Assembly: GCA_050949725.1 (NCBI GenBank)
Contig: JBMNGH010000001.1
Location: 62,001 to 126,000 of the forward strand
DNA from: JBMNGH01 sp050949725
GTDB taxonomy: Bacteria; Bacillota; Thermosediminibacteria; Thermosediminibacterales; Tepidanaerobacteraceae
Direction of reading: 5' to 3'
DNA: 64,000 nucleotides
The notes below the pieces were generated by a model. It worked only from the letters and a program-made list of their open reading frames with translations, was not told the origin of the DNA and did no database searches. This document shows positions 1 through 8,254 of this stretch, piece by piece. The translations under genes were made by a program, and so were the position numbers. How positions within the stretch are numbered: position 1 is the first letter of the stretch; every line of letters begins with the position of its first letter.

Positions 1-183
1 TGAGGCATATTTATATGATACTAAGTCCGGAATATTTGTCAAGACAAAAACAAACTAAAGCCAGGCCAAGGGAGGTAACGGTTCTCGGGTATAAAAAAAA
101 CGGCAGACTGTGTGAATACCATCTAAAAATTACAAACTATATATCCCTAGTCTTTTAATTACATTTCATTTTTATTAACTCTA

Positions 184-233
184 AGAGCAAGGAGAAAACT
201 GGCTTATACAAGTGCTAGTTTTCTCCTTGCTCT
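184..233. terminator. long inverted repeat, probable terminator of an upstream gene
   Basis: Arms at 184-203 and 214-233 pair over 20 bp with one G-T wobble around a 10-nt loop. No clear T-run follows on either strand, so the terminator call rests on stem length alone. The rest of 1-456 contains no open reading frame that I can support. The last 20 bases before the Ku gene hold its ribosome binding site. Confidence 0.45.
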
Positions 234-456
234 CAATCTCTTAAGTAATTCTTTTTCTGTTTGGCTTGGCCTGCAGATGGTTAACTATCGATACAATTAA
301 ATAAGTGTACCTCGCTAACCACCGGCAGGTGTTAATATTCTTTCCCGAATAATTACGCTTATGTTGATAATTTATTGGAAATAGTTCCACATAAAATCCA
401 TGTTTTAAACAATATGCAAAATGGAATATTAAACTTAAAGGGAGTGTGATTTTACA

Positions 457-1299
457 ATGAGAGCGATGTGGCGAGGATCAATAAGTTTCGGTCTTGTAAA
501 CGTTCCGGTGAAAATGTTTGCTGCTACCGATAAAAAAAGTCTCAACTTCCGACAGATTCACAGAGAATGTGGGACTCCCATTAGGTATGAAAAGATGTGC
601 CCAAACTGCAACCGTAAGGTGGAACAAGAGGAGATCGCCAGAGGATATGAGTACGAAAAAGGAAAATACGTAATAATTGAAGAAAAAGACTTGGAAGGAC
701 TTCCTGATGAATCAACACGGTCAATAGATATAATCGATTTCGTGGATCTAATCGAAATAGATCCTATATATTATGACCGCTCATATTATTTAGGTCCTGA
801 AGAAACAGGCCATAAGGCCTATGTGCTCCTCAGGAAAGCCATGGTGGAAGGGGGTAAAATTGCAGTTGCCAAAGTTGCAATAAGATCGAAGCAAAGCCTT
901 GCCGTATTGAGACCTTATGGAAGTGCTCATATAGTTATGGAGACCATGTTCTACCCGGATGAAGTCAGGAATTCTAAAGAAATATCAATAAAGTCAGATG
1001 TGAAATTGCACGATAACGAACTAAAAATGGCTGTGCAGCTCATAAGCTCTCTTTCTACTAATTTTGAACCTGAAAAATATACTGATGATTACAGAAAAGC
1101 CATGCTCGACATTATAAATGCAAAAGTCGAAGGAAATGAAGTAAAGACGGCAGTTGTCCGCGACGAAAAAGTTGTAGACCTGATGGAGGCCCTAAAGGCA
1201 AGTTTGGATCTTGCGGAAAAAGAAAAAAAGAAAGAGGCAAACAAACAGGCAAACAAACAGGACAAAAAGGGCAGAAACAAAAAAAAGGCTACAGTATGA
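457..1299 (+). CDS. ku: Ku, DNA end-binding protein of bacterial NHEJ
   Basis: A bacterial Ku homodimer threads onto broken DNA ends and recruits LigD-type polymerase and ligase for non-homologous end joining. The 280-residue product has the family start (MRAMWRGSISFGLVNVPV) and a core of usual length. It also has a His35-Cys38-Cys48-Cys51 set that could hold a metal. Residues about 255-280 form a lysine-rich tail, as in Ku proteins whose basic C-terminus binds DNA. The ATG follows a GGGAG ribosome binding site. The stop codon TGA (1297-1299) directly abuts the stop of the convergent ligase gene, with no base between. The adjacent ligase and polymerase genes make the NHEJ assignment firm. Confidence 0.96.
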   Translation: MRAMWRGSISFGLVNVPVKMFAATDKKSLNFRQIHRECGTPIRYEKMCPNCNRKVEQEEIARGYEYEKGKYVIIEEKDLEGLPDESTRSIDIIDFVDLIEIDPIYYDRSYYLGPEETGHKAYVLLRKAMVEGGKIAVAKVAIRSKQSLAVLRPYGSAHIVMETMFYPDEVRNSKEISIKSDVKLHDNELKMAVQLISSLSTNFEPEKYTDDYRKAMLDIINAKVEGNEVKTAVVRDEKVVDLMEALKASLDLAEKEKKKEANKQANKQDKKGRNKKKATV

Positions 1300-2238
1300 T
1301 CACTTTATCTTATCAAAAGGCATGATTTTTTTTATTACAGGATGCCGTAAAAGGCCTTCATCCGTAAAATCGGTGTACTCAACCCTCACCCCATAGACCG
1401 GTTGTACCCATCGCAAGGTATTTGTTTTATTCTGTTTTGGAGGATTTATAAAAGGGCATGAGTCGGTAACTAGTGTGCAAAGACAGTTGAACAAAGTTTT
1501 TGCCTGTTCATTAGTCATTCCGGTGGCTGCATTGCCGATATAAAAGAGTTCATTATTTTCCTTGATTCCCAGCAGCAGGGATTTGATTTGGGTATCATCA
1601 GCCAGAAAGCCGCCGATTGAACACGAGATTTGTCGCCTGTTTTTAACCTTGAGCCAGGAGCCGCTCTTTTTACCTATTTCATACAAACTGTCGAGTTTTT
1701 TTGCGACCATTCCTTCGAGACCTTTTTCAATTATCAATGAATATAGTGATGTTCCTTTTTCAATAAAGGTGTCCGTTACGACAACGGGGTCGCAAGGATT
1801 TATGGTAGATTTCAATAAGTGATCCCGCCCTTGGAAAGGGTGGTCTACAAGAATCCTGTCGTCTAATAAGATTATGTCAAACACTATATATGTTACCGGG
1901 ATCAACCTCATAAGGTATTCTATCGTCATTTTGTCACTTGCCCTGTCTCTGCGCATCAATTGTTGAAAGTTCGGCTTGCCGTCCTTTAAATTAATAATTT
2001 CACCATCCAATATGATTTCATTTTTGGAGAACATGCCTGAAAGTGCGTCACATATTTCAGGGTATTGCTTTGACCGTGCATTTTTTTTCCTGTTGAACAA
2101 CTCACATTTCCCATGTTTTATGTGGGCCAGAATTCTCGTTCCGTCCCATTTGATTTGAAATCCATAGTTTTTGTCGTCAAACGGTCTCGGATAAGTTTTT
2201 GGTTCCATTGGATAAAAAGGTTCAAAGAGGCTTAACAT
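1300..2238 (-). CDS. ligD: ATP-dependent DNA ligase, stand-alone LigD ligase domain
   Basis: This gene encodes the nick-sealing enzyme of bacterial NHEJ. Motif I KWDG gives the adenylated lysine (K30 from the start chosen here). Motif III is YIVFDIILLD, motif IV EGMVAKK and motif V WLKVK. A short OB-fold region follows and ends near residue 312. Nuclease and polymerase domains are absent, so this is the ligase module alone; the polymerase module is the next gene, divergently transcribed. I chose the ATG at 2238 because GGTGAT lies at proper spacing. An in-frame GTG at 2247 would add three residues. The gene converges on ku with abutting stop codons and no terminator hairpin between them. Confidence 0.93.
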   Translation of the reverse strand: MLSLFEPFYPMEPKTYPRPFDDKNYGFQIKWDGTRILAHIKHGKCELFNRKKNARSKQYPEICDALSGMFSKNEIILDGEIINLKDGKPNFQQLMRRDRASDKMTIEYLMRLIPVTYIVFDIILLDDRILVDHPFQGRDHLLKSTINPCDPVVVTDTFIEKGTSLYSLIIEKGLEGMVAKKLDSLYEIGKKSGSWLKVKNRRQISCSIGGFLADDTQIKSLLLGIKENNELFYIGNAATGMTNEQAKTLFNCLCTLVTDSCPFINPPKQNKTNTLRWVQPVYGVRVEYTDFTDEGLLRHPVIKKIMPFDKIK

Positions 2239-2371
2239 AAATATCACCCGGATTTATTTTCCCCCTTTTTGAATAAAAAATAGGTGATTCAACTTTTTAA
2301 AACTTTCCATGTTGTATCTAAGGAGGATTTCTGGTATTCTTGACAAATATTTTATATTAGAGGTATGTTAA

Positions 2372-3262
2372 ATGCAGAACATTGTAATAGACGAAAAGGG
2401 ACTTAAACTTACAAATTTGACAAAAGTACTCTGGCCTGATGATGGTATCACAAAAGCGGATTTTATTGATTATTTTGGACGCATATCACCATATATGCTG
2501 CCATATCTCAAGGACAGGCCGATTGTTTTTACCAGGTACCCAGATGGAATCTATGGTAAGTCATTTTACCAAAAGAACGTTCCTGACTATGCCCCTTCAT
2601 GGCTGAAGGTTGTGCAAATAGAGTCAGGAGATGGTAATATAACCAGATATGCTTTAATTGACGATGTGCAGAGTCTGTTGTGGGCTGCAAATCAAGCAAG
2701 TATAGAAATTCATCCATGGCTCTCAAGAAAGGATGCAACAGGGCATCCTGACTTTATTGTGTTTGATTTTGATCCTATGGAAAATACGGGATTTCAAGAT
2801 GCGACGAAAATTGCCCTTGCCCTGAACGAAATTTTAAAGATTGAAGGGCTAGTGAGCTTTCCCAAAACATCCGGAGCCACGGGATTGCAGGTATACGTGC
2901 CAGTTGTCGAGAAAAAGTATACTTATGAACAGACCAGATCTTTTGCATACTTGTTCTGCACAGTTCTTGAAAAAACCTTTCCCAAAATAGCCACATTGGA
3001 AAGGGATATACGAAAACGGGAAGGAAAAGTGTATCTGGATTATCTTCAAAATGTAGAAGGGAAGACAATAATTGCCCCTTATAGCCCCAGACCGAGGCCG
3101 GGTGCTCCTGTATCGTGTCCTATCACATGGAATGAATTAACATCAGGGCTTGTGCCCGACATGTTTAACATGAAGAATGTATTGGAAAGGGTTGGCAAAA
3201 TGGGAGACCTTTTCGAAGGTATGTATAAAACGAGACAAAATATTGATAAATGGTTAAAATAA
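2372..3262 (+). CDS. LigD-type polymerase/primase (AEP family), stand-alone
   Basis: This is the archaeo-eukaryotic-primase-type polymerase module of LigD, which fills gaps and adds ribonucleotides at breaks during NHEJ. The 296-residue protein matches the domain end to end. Metal-binding aspartates lie in FDFDP (D132, D134). The second motif is SGATGLQVYVP near residues 167-177, and the third includes KVYLDYLQN near residue 225. In motif two a glutamine (Q173) stands where many LigD polymerases have histidine (SGxxGLH). I recall Gln in some Firmicute members, so this may be a lineage trait and not a defect. AGAGGT precedes the ATG. The gene is transcribed divergently from the ligase, with 133 bp between them. 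Confidence 0.92.
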   Translation: MQNIVIDEKGLKLTNLTKVLWPDDGITKADFIDYFGRISPYMLPYLKDRPIVFTRYPDGIYGKSFYQKNVPDYAPSWLKVVQIESGDGNITRYALIDDVQSLLWAANQASIEIHPWLSRKDATGHPDFIVFDFDPMENTGFQDATKIALALNEILKIEGLVSFPKTSGATGLQVYVPVVEKKYTYEQTRSFAYLFCTVLEKTFPKIATLERDIRKREGKVYLDYLQNVEGKTIIAPYSPRPRPGAPVSCPITWNELTSGLVPDMFNMKNVLERVGKMGDLFEGMYKTRQNIDKWLK

Positions 3263-3286
3263 CTGTTAAAACCGGAGGGAGACTTT

Positions 3287-4360
3287 ATGGCAAGGGTTCT
3301 TGTTGTGGGTGGAGGGCCTGCGGGGCTCTATGCATCGATTAAGTCAGCAGGCAGCGGATTTAACACAACCCTATTGGAAAGAGATAAAATAGGTGGAGAT
3401 ATCAGATGTGCAGAAGGTTTTTTTGATGTTATGAAGCTTCTTGGCAAGCCAAAAGCAGGGGTTAGGTTTAAGGTTGATAAAATAATCATCAGGGCGAAAT
3501 CCACATATTATTTTGATGCAAGGCGATTGTATCTCTGGATGATAGATAGACAAACATGGCAGAGAGAACTTGCAAAAACCGCAAGACAGAAAGGTGTGAA
3601 AATTGAGGAAAATACGAGTATTAGTCCATGTGAATTGAAGGACGCTCAAAAACGTTATGACTATATCATTGATGCAAGTGGAGCTCCTTCTGTCACCTCC
3701 CGTTTATACGGGTTTTCAGAATTTTACAGAGAAAATTCCGCAAAAACTGTACAGTACGTGGCAAAAGGGGATTTTAGTTATTTGGGTAAAAACCTGAAGG
3801 CTGGGTTGATTCCTGAATTGTGGGGGTATTATTGGGTTTTTCCCAAAGGTGTTGATGATGACGGAAGACATACAGCAAACATCGGTGTTGGGAATTTTAA
3901 TCCATCAAGCCGAATAAGCCTTTGGGGACTGCTTGAATATGCCTTGAGGAGAGAAGGCATTGACAGAGAAAGTATCGACATTATAAAAACATTTGGTGGA
4001 ATATGTCCGACTAGGATGCCGGACAAACTTGTATACGACAATATATTGTTGGCAGGAGATGCCGCAGGCCTTACATCACCTCTGCACGGGGGCGGCATTG
4101 ACATGGCTGCTATAAGTGGAATTTATGCTGCTCGAGCTTTAAAAGAAGGTGTTCAAACATATGATAAAAACCTTCGCGGGTTATTAAAAGAAAGGTTACA
4201 ATTTGAAAACTTGCTAGCTCAAGTCTGGGCAAAGAAAAATTTTGATGAAATGGACAGACTTATAAACAAAGTCAGCCATTACAAGATTAACAAAGTGTTT
4301 TTCAATCCAAAGTTCATGAACAAACTTTTGATGAGCCGAATACAATCCCTTCTGAAATAA
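3287..4360 (+). CDS. FAD-dependent oxidoreductase, geranylgeranyl reductase family
   Basis: The N-terminus carries the FAD-binding GGGPAG at residues 8-13. The second flavin motif, NILLAGDAAGLTSPLHGGG, lies near residues 250-268. This layout and the 357-residue length fit the geranylgeranyl reductase/digeranylglycerophospholipid reductase-like group of the PHBH-type flavoproteins, which reduce isoprenoid double bonds or related substrates. The substrate cannot be read from sequence. The gene follows the LigD polymerase by 24 bp with a CGGAGGGAG ribosome binding site, so the two may be cotranscribed, though no functional link is evident. Confidence 0.75.
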   Translation: MARVLVVGGGPAGLYASIKSAGSGFNTTLLERDKIGGDIRCAEGFFDVMKLLGKPKAGVRFKVDKIIIRAKSTYYFDARRLYLWMIDRQTWQRELAKTARQKGVKIEENTSISPCELKDAQKRYDYIIDASGAPSVTSRLYGFSEFYRENSAKTVQYVAKGDFSYLGKNLKAGLIPELWGYYWVFPKGVDDDGRHTANIGVGNFNPSSRISLWGLLEYALRREGIDRESIDIIKTFGGICPTRMPDKLVYDNILLAGDAAGLTSPLHGGGIDMAAISGIYAARALKEGVQTYDKNLRGLLKERLQFENLLAQVWAKKNFDEMDRLINKVSHYKINKVFFNPKFMNKLLMSRIQSLLK

Positions 4361-4439
4361 TGGCAATTAAAAAGATCCCCACCCGGCAACGCAATCGAAG
4401 ACTGCTGTTGCGTCCAGGGAAACTTGTTGTTTCACAATA

Positions 4440-4475
4440 AAAATCCTGCGGTAACAGAAACTTCCGCAGGATTTT
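4440..4475. terminator. bidirectional rho-independent terminator
   Basis: The stem AAAATCCTGCGG/CCGCAGGATTTT surrounds a 12-nt loop and is flanked by A and T runs. It serves the minus-strand YhcN-type gene, whose stop lies 7 bp away, and can also stop plus-strand transcription from the FAD reductase. Confidence 0.85.
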
Positions 4476-4482
4476 GCCATAT

Positions 4483-4956
4483 TCACTTTGCTCTTGGTTC
4501 CATACGACGGGTGATTTCTGCCAATTCATTTGAAAAACTGGAAATAGGTTTTCCGGCTTTTATTCCTTCAGCTATTTTCCTCAACCTTGTTATGAGGTTG
4601 GGATCTGTCGTGACACTTGCTGCCATTATTATGCTATCAGCTCTTTTGACCCTCTCGGCTACTTTTTGTTTTATCTCATCTGTCTTATTAGTTTCGACAT
4701 CTGGTTCGATCTCAAGTCCTACTAAGGCAGTTGAACCTGAAACGACTACTGAAGCAGATTTGACCCCATCTACTCTTTCTGCAGCATTAGCTAGCTTTGT
4801 TGCTATTGTGTGGGCTCTAGGGGTTGTGTCTTGAGCAGGAGCAGGTGATCGATCAGGGGTCATTGGTGAAGGTGCCGGTTTTCTACTCACAGAGCAGCCT
4901 CCAATAATGATTAATAATACAGTCAACATCATTAAAATAACCAAAAATTTCCTCAT
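4483..4956 (-). CDS. YhcN/YlaJ-type sporulation lipoprotein
   Basis: The 157-residue product begins with a lipoprotein signal: a basic MRK, a hydrophobic core and the lipobox IIGGC with the lipidated Cys at residue 21. A Pro/Ser-rich linker follows. The C-terminal domain (about 49-140) has the YhcN/YlaJ pattern: a HTIATKLANAAERVDGV-like start, a beta-rich V(V)VSGSTALVGLE strand, then helices containing a D-I-x-M-A-type segment and DPNLITRLRKIAEGI. In Bacillus these are forespore or spore inner-membrane lipoproteins whose molecular role is poorly defined. Start ATG has a GGAGG site. A possible sigma-G promoter lies just upstream. This is one of the signs that the organism forms spores. Confidence 0.82.
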   Translation of the reverse strand: MRKFLVILMMLTVLLIIIGGCSVSRKPAPSPMTPDRSPAPAQDTTPRAHTIATKLANAAERVDGVKSASVVVSGSTALVGLEIEPDVETNKTDEIKQKVAERVKRADSIIMAASVTTDPNLITRLRKIAEGIKAGKPISSFSNELAEITRRMEPRAK

Positions 4957-4976
4957 TTTTTTCCCTCCTTAATTTT

Positions 4977-5005
4977 TATAATGAAAAATTTTTTTGTTTT
5001 TATAC
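4977..5005 (-). promoter_or_regulatory. possible sigma-G (forespore) promoter of the YhcN-type gene
   Basis: On the minus strand GTATA (5005-5001) and CATTATA (4983-4977) are separated by 17 bp. They fit the sigma-G consensus GYATR and CATNHTA. The region is very AT-rich, so chance matches are likely; the sporulation nature of the gene raises the prior. Confidence 0.45.
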
Positions 5006-5034
5006 TGTAAGTTTTAGGGGGCAACTGGAATTCG

Positions 5035-5062
5035 TTTACCAATTTTTTTTTAGTGATATAAT
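5035..5062 (+). promoter_or_regulatory. sigma-A promoter of the FHA-ftsW-pbp operon
   Basis: There is an extended -10, TGATATAAT (TATAAT at 5057-5062), with TTTACC at 5035-5040 as the -35, spaced 16 bp. It lies 20 bp upstream of the first start codon. Confidence 0.65.
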
Positions 5063-5081
5063 ATATCATGAGGTGGTATTT

Positions 5082-5516
5082 GTGTTCGAGCTTTTTGCTC
5101 ATATTGCCCGCTATATATTCATAGGCCTGATTTATTATTTTATGTATAATTTTTTAAAAGTTATGATAGTAGACTTAATGAAGGGAAAAGAGGAACATCG
5201 GGATTCAGGATATTTATTGCTCGATGATGATGGTATAGAGTACACATTATATAAAATGAATACAATCGGAAGGGCACAAGATTCTGATATAGTGCTCAAT
5301 GACCCTTATCTCTCAAGTAAGCATGCCCTTATTTATAAAAAGGGAAGCAGGATGCTGATCCAGGATTTGCATAGCAAAAACGGGACATTTGTAAACGGCA
5401 AGAAAATAAAAAAACCAATGGTCCTAAAAGACGAAGATGAGGTAGTAATCGGGAGCAGCAAGCTATTATTTTTGAGGAGGGAGACCGGTGGACTACAGGA
5501 TGCAGGAGATATATAA
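5082..5516 (+). CDS. membrane-anchored FHA-domain protein
   Basis: A hydrophobic N-terminal segment (about residues 3-30) anchors a cytoplasmic forkhead-associated domain that binds phosphothreonine peptides. The FHA signature is complete: IGRAQDSDIVL, then YLSSKHALI, then LHSKNGTFVNG. I chose the GTG at 5082, which sits five bases after AGGTGG; the GTG at 5073 would lie inside that ribosome binding site. The gene overlaps the start of the ftsW-like gene. The order FHA, SEDS protein, class B PBP resembles the fhaB-rodA-pbpA arrangement of actinobacteria, where FHA proteins couple Ser/Thr kinase signals to wall synthesis. A similar role here is inference, as no kinase is in the window. Confidence 0.86.
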   Translation: MFELFAHIARYIFIGLIYYFMYNFLKVMIVDLMKGKEEHRDSGYLLLDDDGIEYTLYKMNTIGRAQDSDIVLNDPYLSSKHALIYKKGSRMLIQDLHSKNGTFVNGKKIKKPMVLKDEDEVVIGSSKLLFLRRETGGLQDAGDI

Positions 5517-6720
5517 CAAAACAATAAGCATTGTGGCACTCATATGTATTATAGGTTTTTTACTTCTTTCACTTAGAGACGGTCATTTTTCACCTGTTGT
5601 GTTGTATGGGACCCTCGCTTTTATTTTGATAATGTTTGTTGGATTTTTTTTGACTAGTGCCGTTTTCAGCGGTCAGGACTCATCATTTATCATTTTATCT
5701 TGCTTTATCTCAGGGTTGGGGCTCGTAATGTTGTACAGAATAAACCCGGACCTTTATTTAAAACAGATATCATGGTTTGGCATAGGTGTCATATTATTTA
5801 TTTTGAGTACACTTGCGACCAGATACTGGATTAATTTAAAAATAGATCCGGTATATTATTATACAGTTACTTTGGTTCTACTCGCACTGCCCATAATCTT
5901 CGGGGTTGAAAGAGGTGGTTCTAAAAATTGGATTCAACTTTTCGGTTTTACATTTCAACCATCAGAACTTGCAAAGATTTTATTTGGGCTTTTTCTAGGA
6001 GGCAGTTTAAAAGACGGGCATGTAAATAATTTCCTATTTTTTTCAATACAAGTGATCACTACGACTGGCCTGATGGTTTTGGCGAAAGACCTTGGGGGTG
6101 CCTTACTATTTTTTTTAACGGCGCTTGTTATTTTATTCGTTTCTACCTCTCGGTATGACTTTACTGCAATATGGGGTGTCCTCCTTATTGCCGCTAGCTT
6201 AATTGGTTACTGGCTCTTTCCTCATGTGAGGGTAAGGGTTGAGGCATGGTTAAATCCATGGCAGGACGTTCCGGGCAAAGGATACCAGATAGTGCAGTCA
6301 CTGCTTGCTATGGCTCAAGGAGGCTATTTTGGGACCGGCCTTGGATTGGGATATCCTGAATACATCCCTGCCGTAGCAACTGATTTTATTTTTTCGGCTT
6401 TTTCTGAGGAGTTCGGCTTTCTGGGGGCAAGTGCAATTATAGTTACTTATTTTTTACTTGTGTATAGAGGTATCAGGGTTTCACTTGCTGCTTCCCGTAA
6501 CCAATTAAAGCTCATTGCACTCGCAATAACCACAATGTTTGGATTCCAGATATTCACGATTATCGGTGGTGTTATAAAACTAATACCTGTGACAGGAGTG
6601 ACTCTTCCATTTATGAGTTATGGCGGTAGCTCTATGGTAATGAGCTTTGTATCCCTTGGGATATTAAACGGTATATGTATTATGTCAATTGGAGATGGAG
6701 AAGATGAACAGGCTCGATAG
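5488..6720 (+). CDS. FtsW/RodA/SpoVE family SEDS peptidoglycan glycosyltransferase
   Basis: This is a 410-residue polytopic membrane protein with about ten hydrophobic segments. It carries the SEDS hallmarks: the large extracytoplasmic loop with NPWQDVPGKGYQIVQSLLA, FIFSAFSEEFGFLG, and near the C-terminus LPFMSYGGSSMV. SEDS proteins polymerise lipid II into glycan strands with a class B PBP partner. The GTG start lies seven bases after AGGAGG, inside the end of the FHA gene (29-bp overlap). The penicillin-binding protein gene overlaps its end by 17 bp, which points to translational coupling of the enzyme pair. I cannot tell whether it acts in division, elongation or sporulation. Confidence 0.92.
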   Translation: MDYRMQEIYNKTISIVALICIIGFLLLSLRDGHFSPVVLYGTLAFILIMFVGFFLTSAVFSGQDSSFIILSCFISGLGLVMLYRINPDLYLKQISWFGIGVILFILSTLATRYWINLKIDPVYYYTVTLVLLALPIIFGVERGGSKNWIQLFGFTFQPSELAKILFGLFLGGSLKDGHVNNFLFFSIQVITTTGLMVLAKDLGGALLFFLTALVILFVSTSRYDFTAIWGVLLIAASLIGYWLFPHVRVRVEAWLNPWQDVPGKGYQIVQSLLAMAQGGYFGTGLGLGYPEYIPAVATDFIFSAFSEEFGFLGASAIIVTYFLLVYRGIRVSLAASRNQLKLIALAITTMFGFQIFTIIGGVIKLIPVTGVTLPFMSYGGSSMVMSFVSLGILNGICIMSIGDGEDEQAR

Positions 6721-8113
6721 AAACATTAAACTTGTATTTGTATTGTTTTGCATTCTGTTTACCTCTCTTATAGTATATCTGACCTATTTTATGGTATATG
6801 AGAGGGATCGGCTTGTTCAGAGCTCATATAACAGAAGATTGTGGGAGCAAGAGGAAAAGGTTACTAGAGGAACCATATATGATGCAAAGGGAAGACCTTT
6901 GGCAAAGACCGAGATTGAAGGCGGAGAAAAGAAAAGATTTTATATGGGCAAGGATGCTGCCGGGCCGTTGATAGGTTATAATGATAGGAGATTAGGTAGG
7001 GCAGGCCTGGAGAATTTGTTAAATTCTGAGCTGCTTGGATTATCTCAAAAGGATCCAATGACCCTTTTAAGACAGCAGATTTTAGGTGTATCAGACCGAG
7101 GAAATGACGTTTACCTAACAATCGATTGGGAGCTGCAGGAGTTAGGATACAAGTTGTTTGGAGGAAAGAGGGGTGCCCTTGCAGCCGTTGATCCAAAAAC
7201 AGGGGCAATACTGGCTTTAGTGAGTTCTCCCGGGTTTGATTCATCTCAATTATCCCAAAAATGGGATTCTGTTGTCAATGATCCTGAAAAGCCGCTGATA
7301 AACAGGGCAACTCAGGGTCTTTATCCTCCTGGCTCTAGTTTTAAGATAATAACACTTGCGGCTGCCCTTGCAAATGTTCCTGAAATAGAAGACAAGGTAT
7401 ATTATACTCCCGGATATGTAAAGGTAAAGGGAAGTATAATTCGGGACTACGAAGGTCTTGAGCCGGGAGACTATGATATATCAAAGGCTTTCAGCCTTTC
7501 CAGCAATTCGGTTTTTATTCAGATTGGACAGGATGCGGGCCGGGAAAATATTTATAAAATGGCTGAATCATTTGGATTCAACAGTCCAATCAGGACAGAT
7601 CTTCCTATAGCAATAAGTAAATTTCCCGAACCGCCATTGTTAGGCGGAGAAGTTGAAGTTGCAGAAGACTCCATAGGTCAAGGTAAGATTCTGGCAACAC
7701 CTTTACAAATGGCTCGTGTTGCTGCGATTGTTGCAAATCAAGGAATGCAATTAAAACCATACATTGTTAACAAGATAGTATCGCCTATCGGCAACGAAAA
7801 GATATTTCAGCCTTCTAAAGAATCCGGCCGTGTTTTAGATCATTCTATTGCTGAAAAGATAAAGTGGTACATGGTTGATGTGATTACTAACGGCACTGGA
7901 AAGCCTGCTAGAATTAATGGCGTTACAGTTGCGGGAAAGACTGGTAGTGCGGAAAACCCTCACGGTAAAGCTCATGCATGGTTTGTGGGATTTGCACCAG
8001 CGGAAGAGCCTGCGATTGCCATTGCAGTGATCGTTGAAAATGTCGGCTCAGGAGGGGCCAACGCCGGCCCGATAGCACGTGAGGTGATGTCAAAATATTT
8101 ATCCCAACGCTAA
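6704..8113 (+). CDS. class B penicillin-binding protein (transpeptidase)
   Basis: This enzyme cross-links peptidoglycan and is the partner of the SEDS protein encoded before it. The 469-residue protein has one N-terminal membrane anchor (about 9-31), then a short dimerisation/pedestal region. The transpeptidase domain has all three motifs: SxxK as S211-S-F-K214, SxN as S266-S-N268, and KTG at 412-414. It is shorter than typical PBP2 proteins (about 600 residues) and fits the PbpA-like group of actinobacteria and clostridia. The ATG at 6704 is nine bases after GGAG; an upstream TTG (6689) lies too close to any ribosome binding site. Confidence 0.92.
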   Translation: MNRLDRNIKLVFVLFCILFTSLIVYLTYFMVYERDRLVQSSYNRRLWEQEEKVTRGTIYDAKGRPLAKTEIEGGEKKRFYMGKDAAGPLIGYNDRRLGRAGLENLLNSELLGLSQKDPMTLLRQQILGVSDRGNDVYLTIDWELQELGYKLFGGKRGALAAVDPKTGAILALVSSPGFDSSQLSQKWDSVVNDPEKPLINRATQGLYPPGSSFKIITLAAALANVPEIEDKVYYTPGYVKVKGSIIRDYEGLEPGDYDISKAFSLSSNSVFIQIGQDAGRENIYKMAESFGFNSPIRTDLPIAISKFPEPPLLGGEVEVAEDSIGQGKILATPLQMARVAAIVANQGMQLKPYIVNKIVSPIGNEKIFQPSKESGRVLDHSIAEKIKWYMVDVITNGTGKPARINGVTVAGKTGSAENPHGKAHAWFVGFAPAEEPAIAIAVIVENVGSGGANAGPIAREVMSKYLSQR

Positions 8114-8163
8114 ATTCCACATTAGAACAATATGTTTGAAATAACGCAGTAAATAATACTGTA

Positions 8164-8191
8164 TTGACAAAATAACTGCGGTTAATATAAA
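8164..8191 (+). promoter_or_regulatory. sigma-A promoter of the DMT transporter gene
   Basis: A perfect -35 TTGACA (8164-8169) is followed after 16 bp by TATAAA (8186-8191). Transcription would start near 8198. That rules out the earliest in-frame TTG (8201) as a normal start and favours the one at 8255. Confidence 0.7.
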
Positions 8192-8254
8192 ATTCGTACA
8201 TTGGGGCGAGAAGTTAGACAAACTGAAGAAGTTGCACAAACTGGGGGAAGAAAA

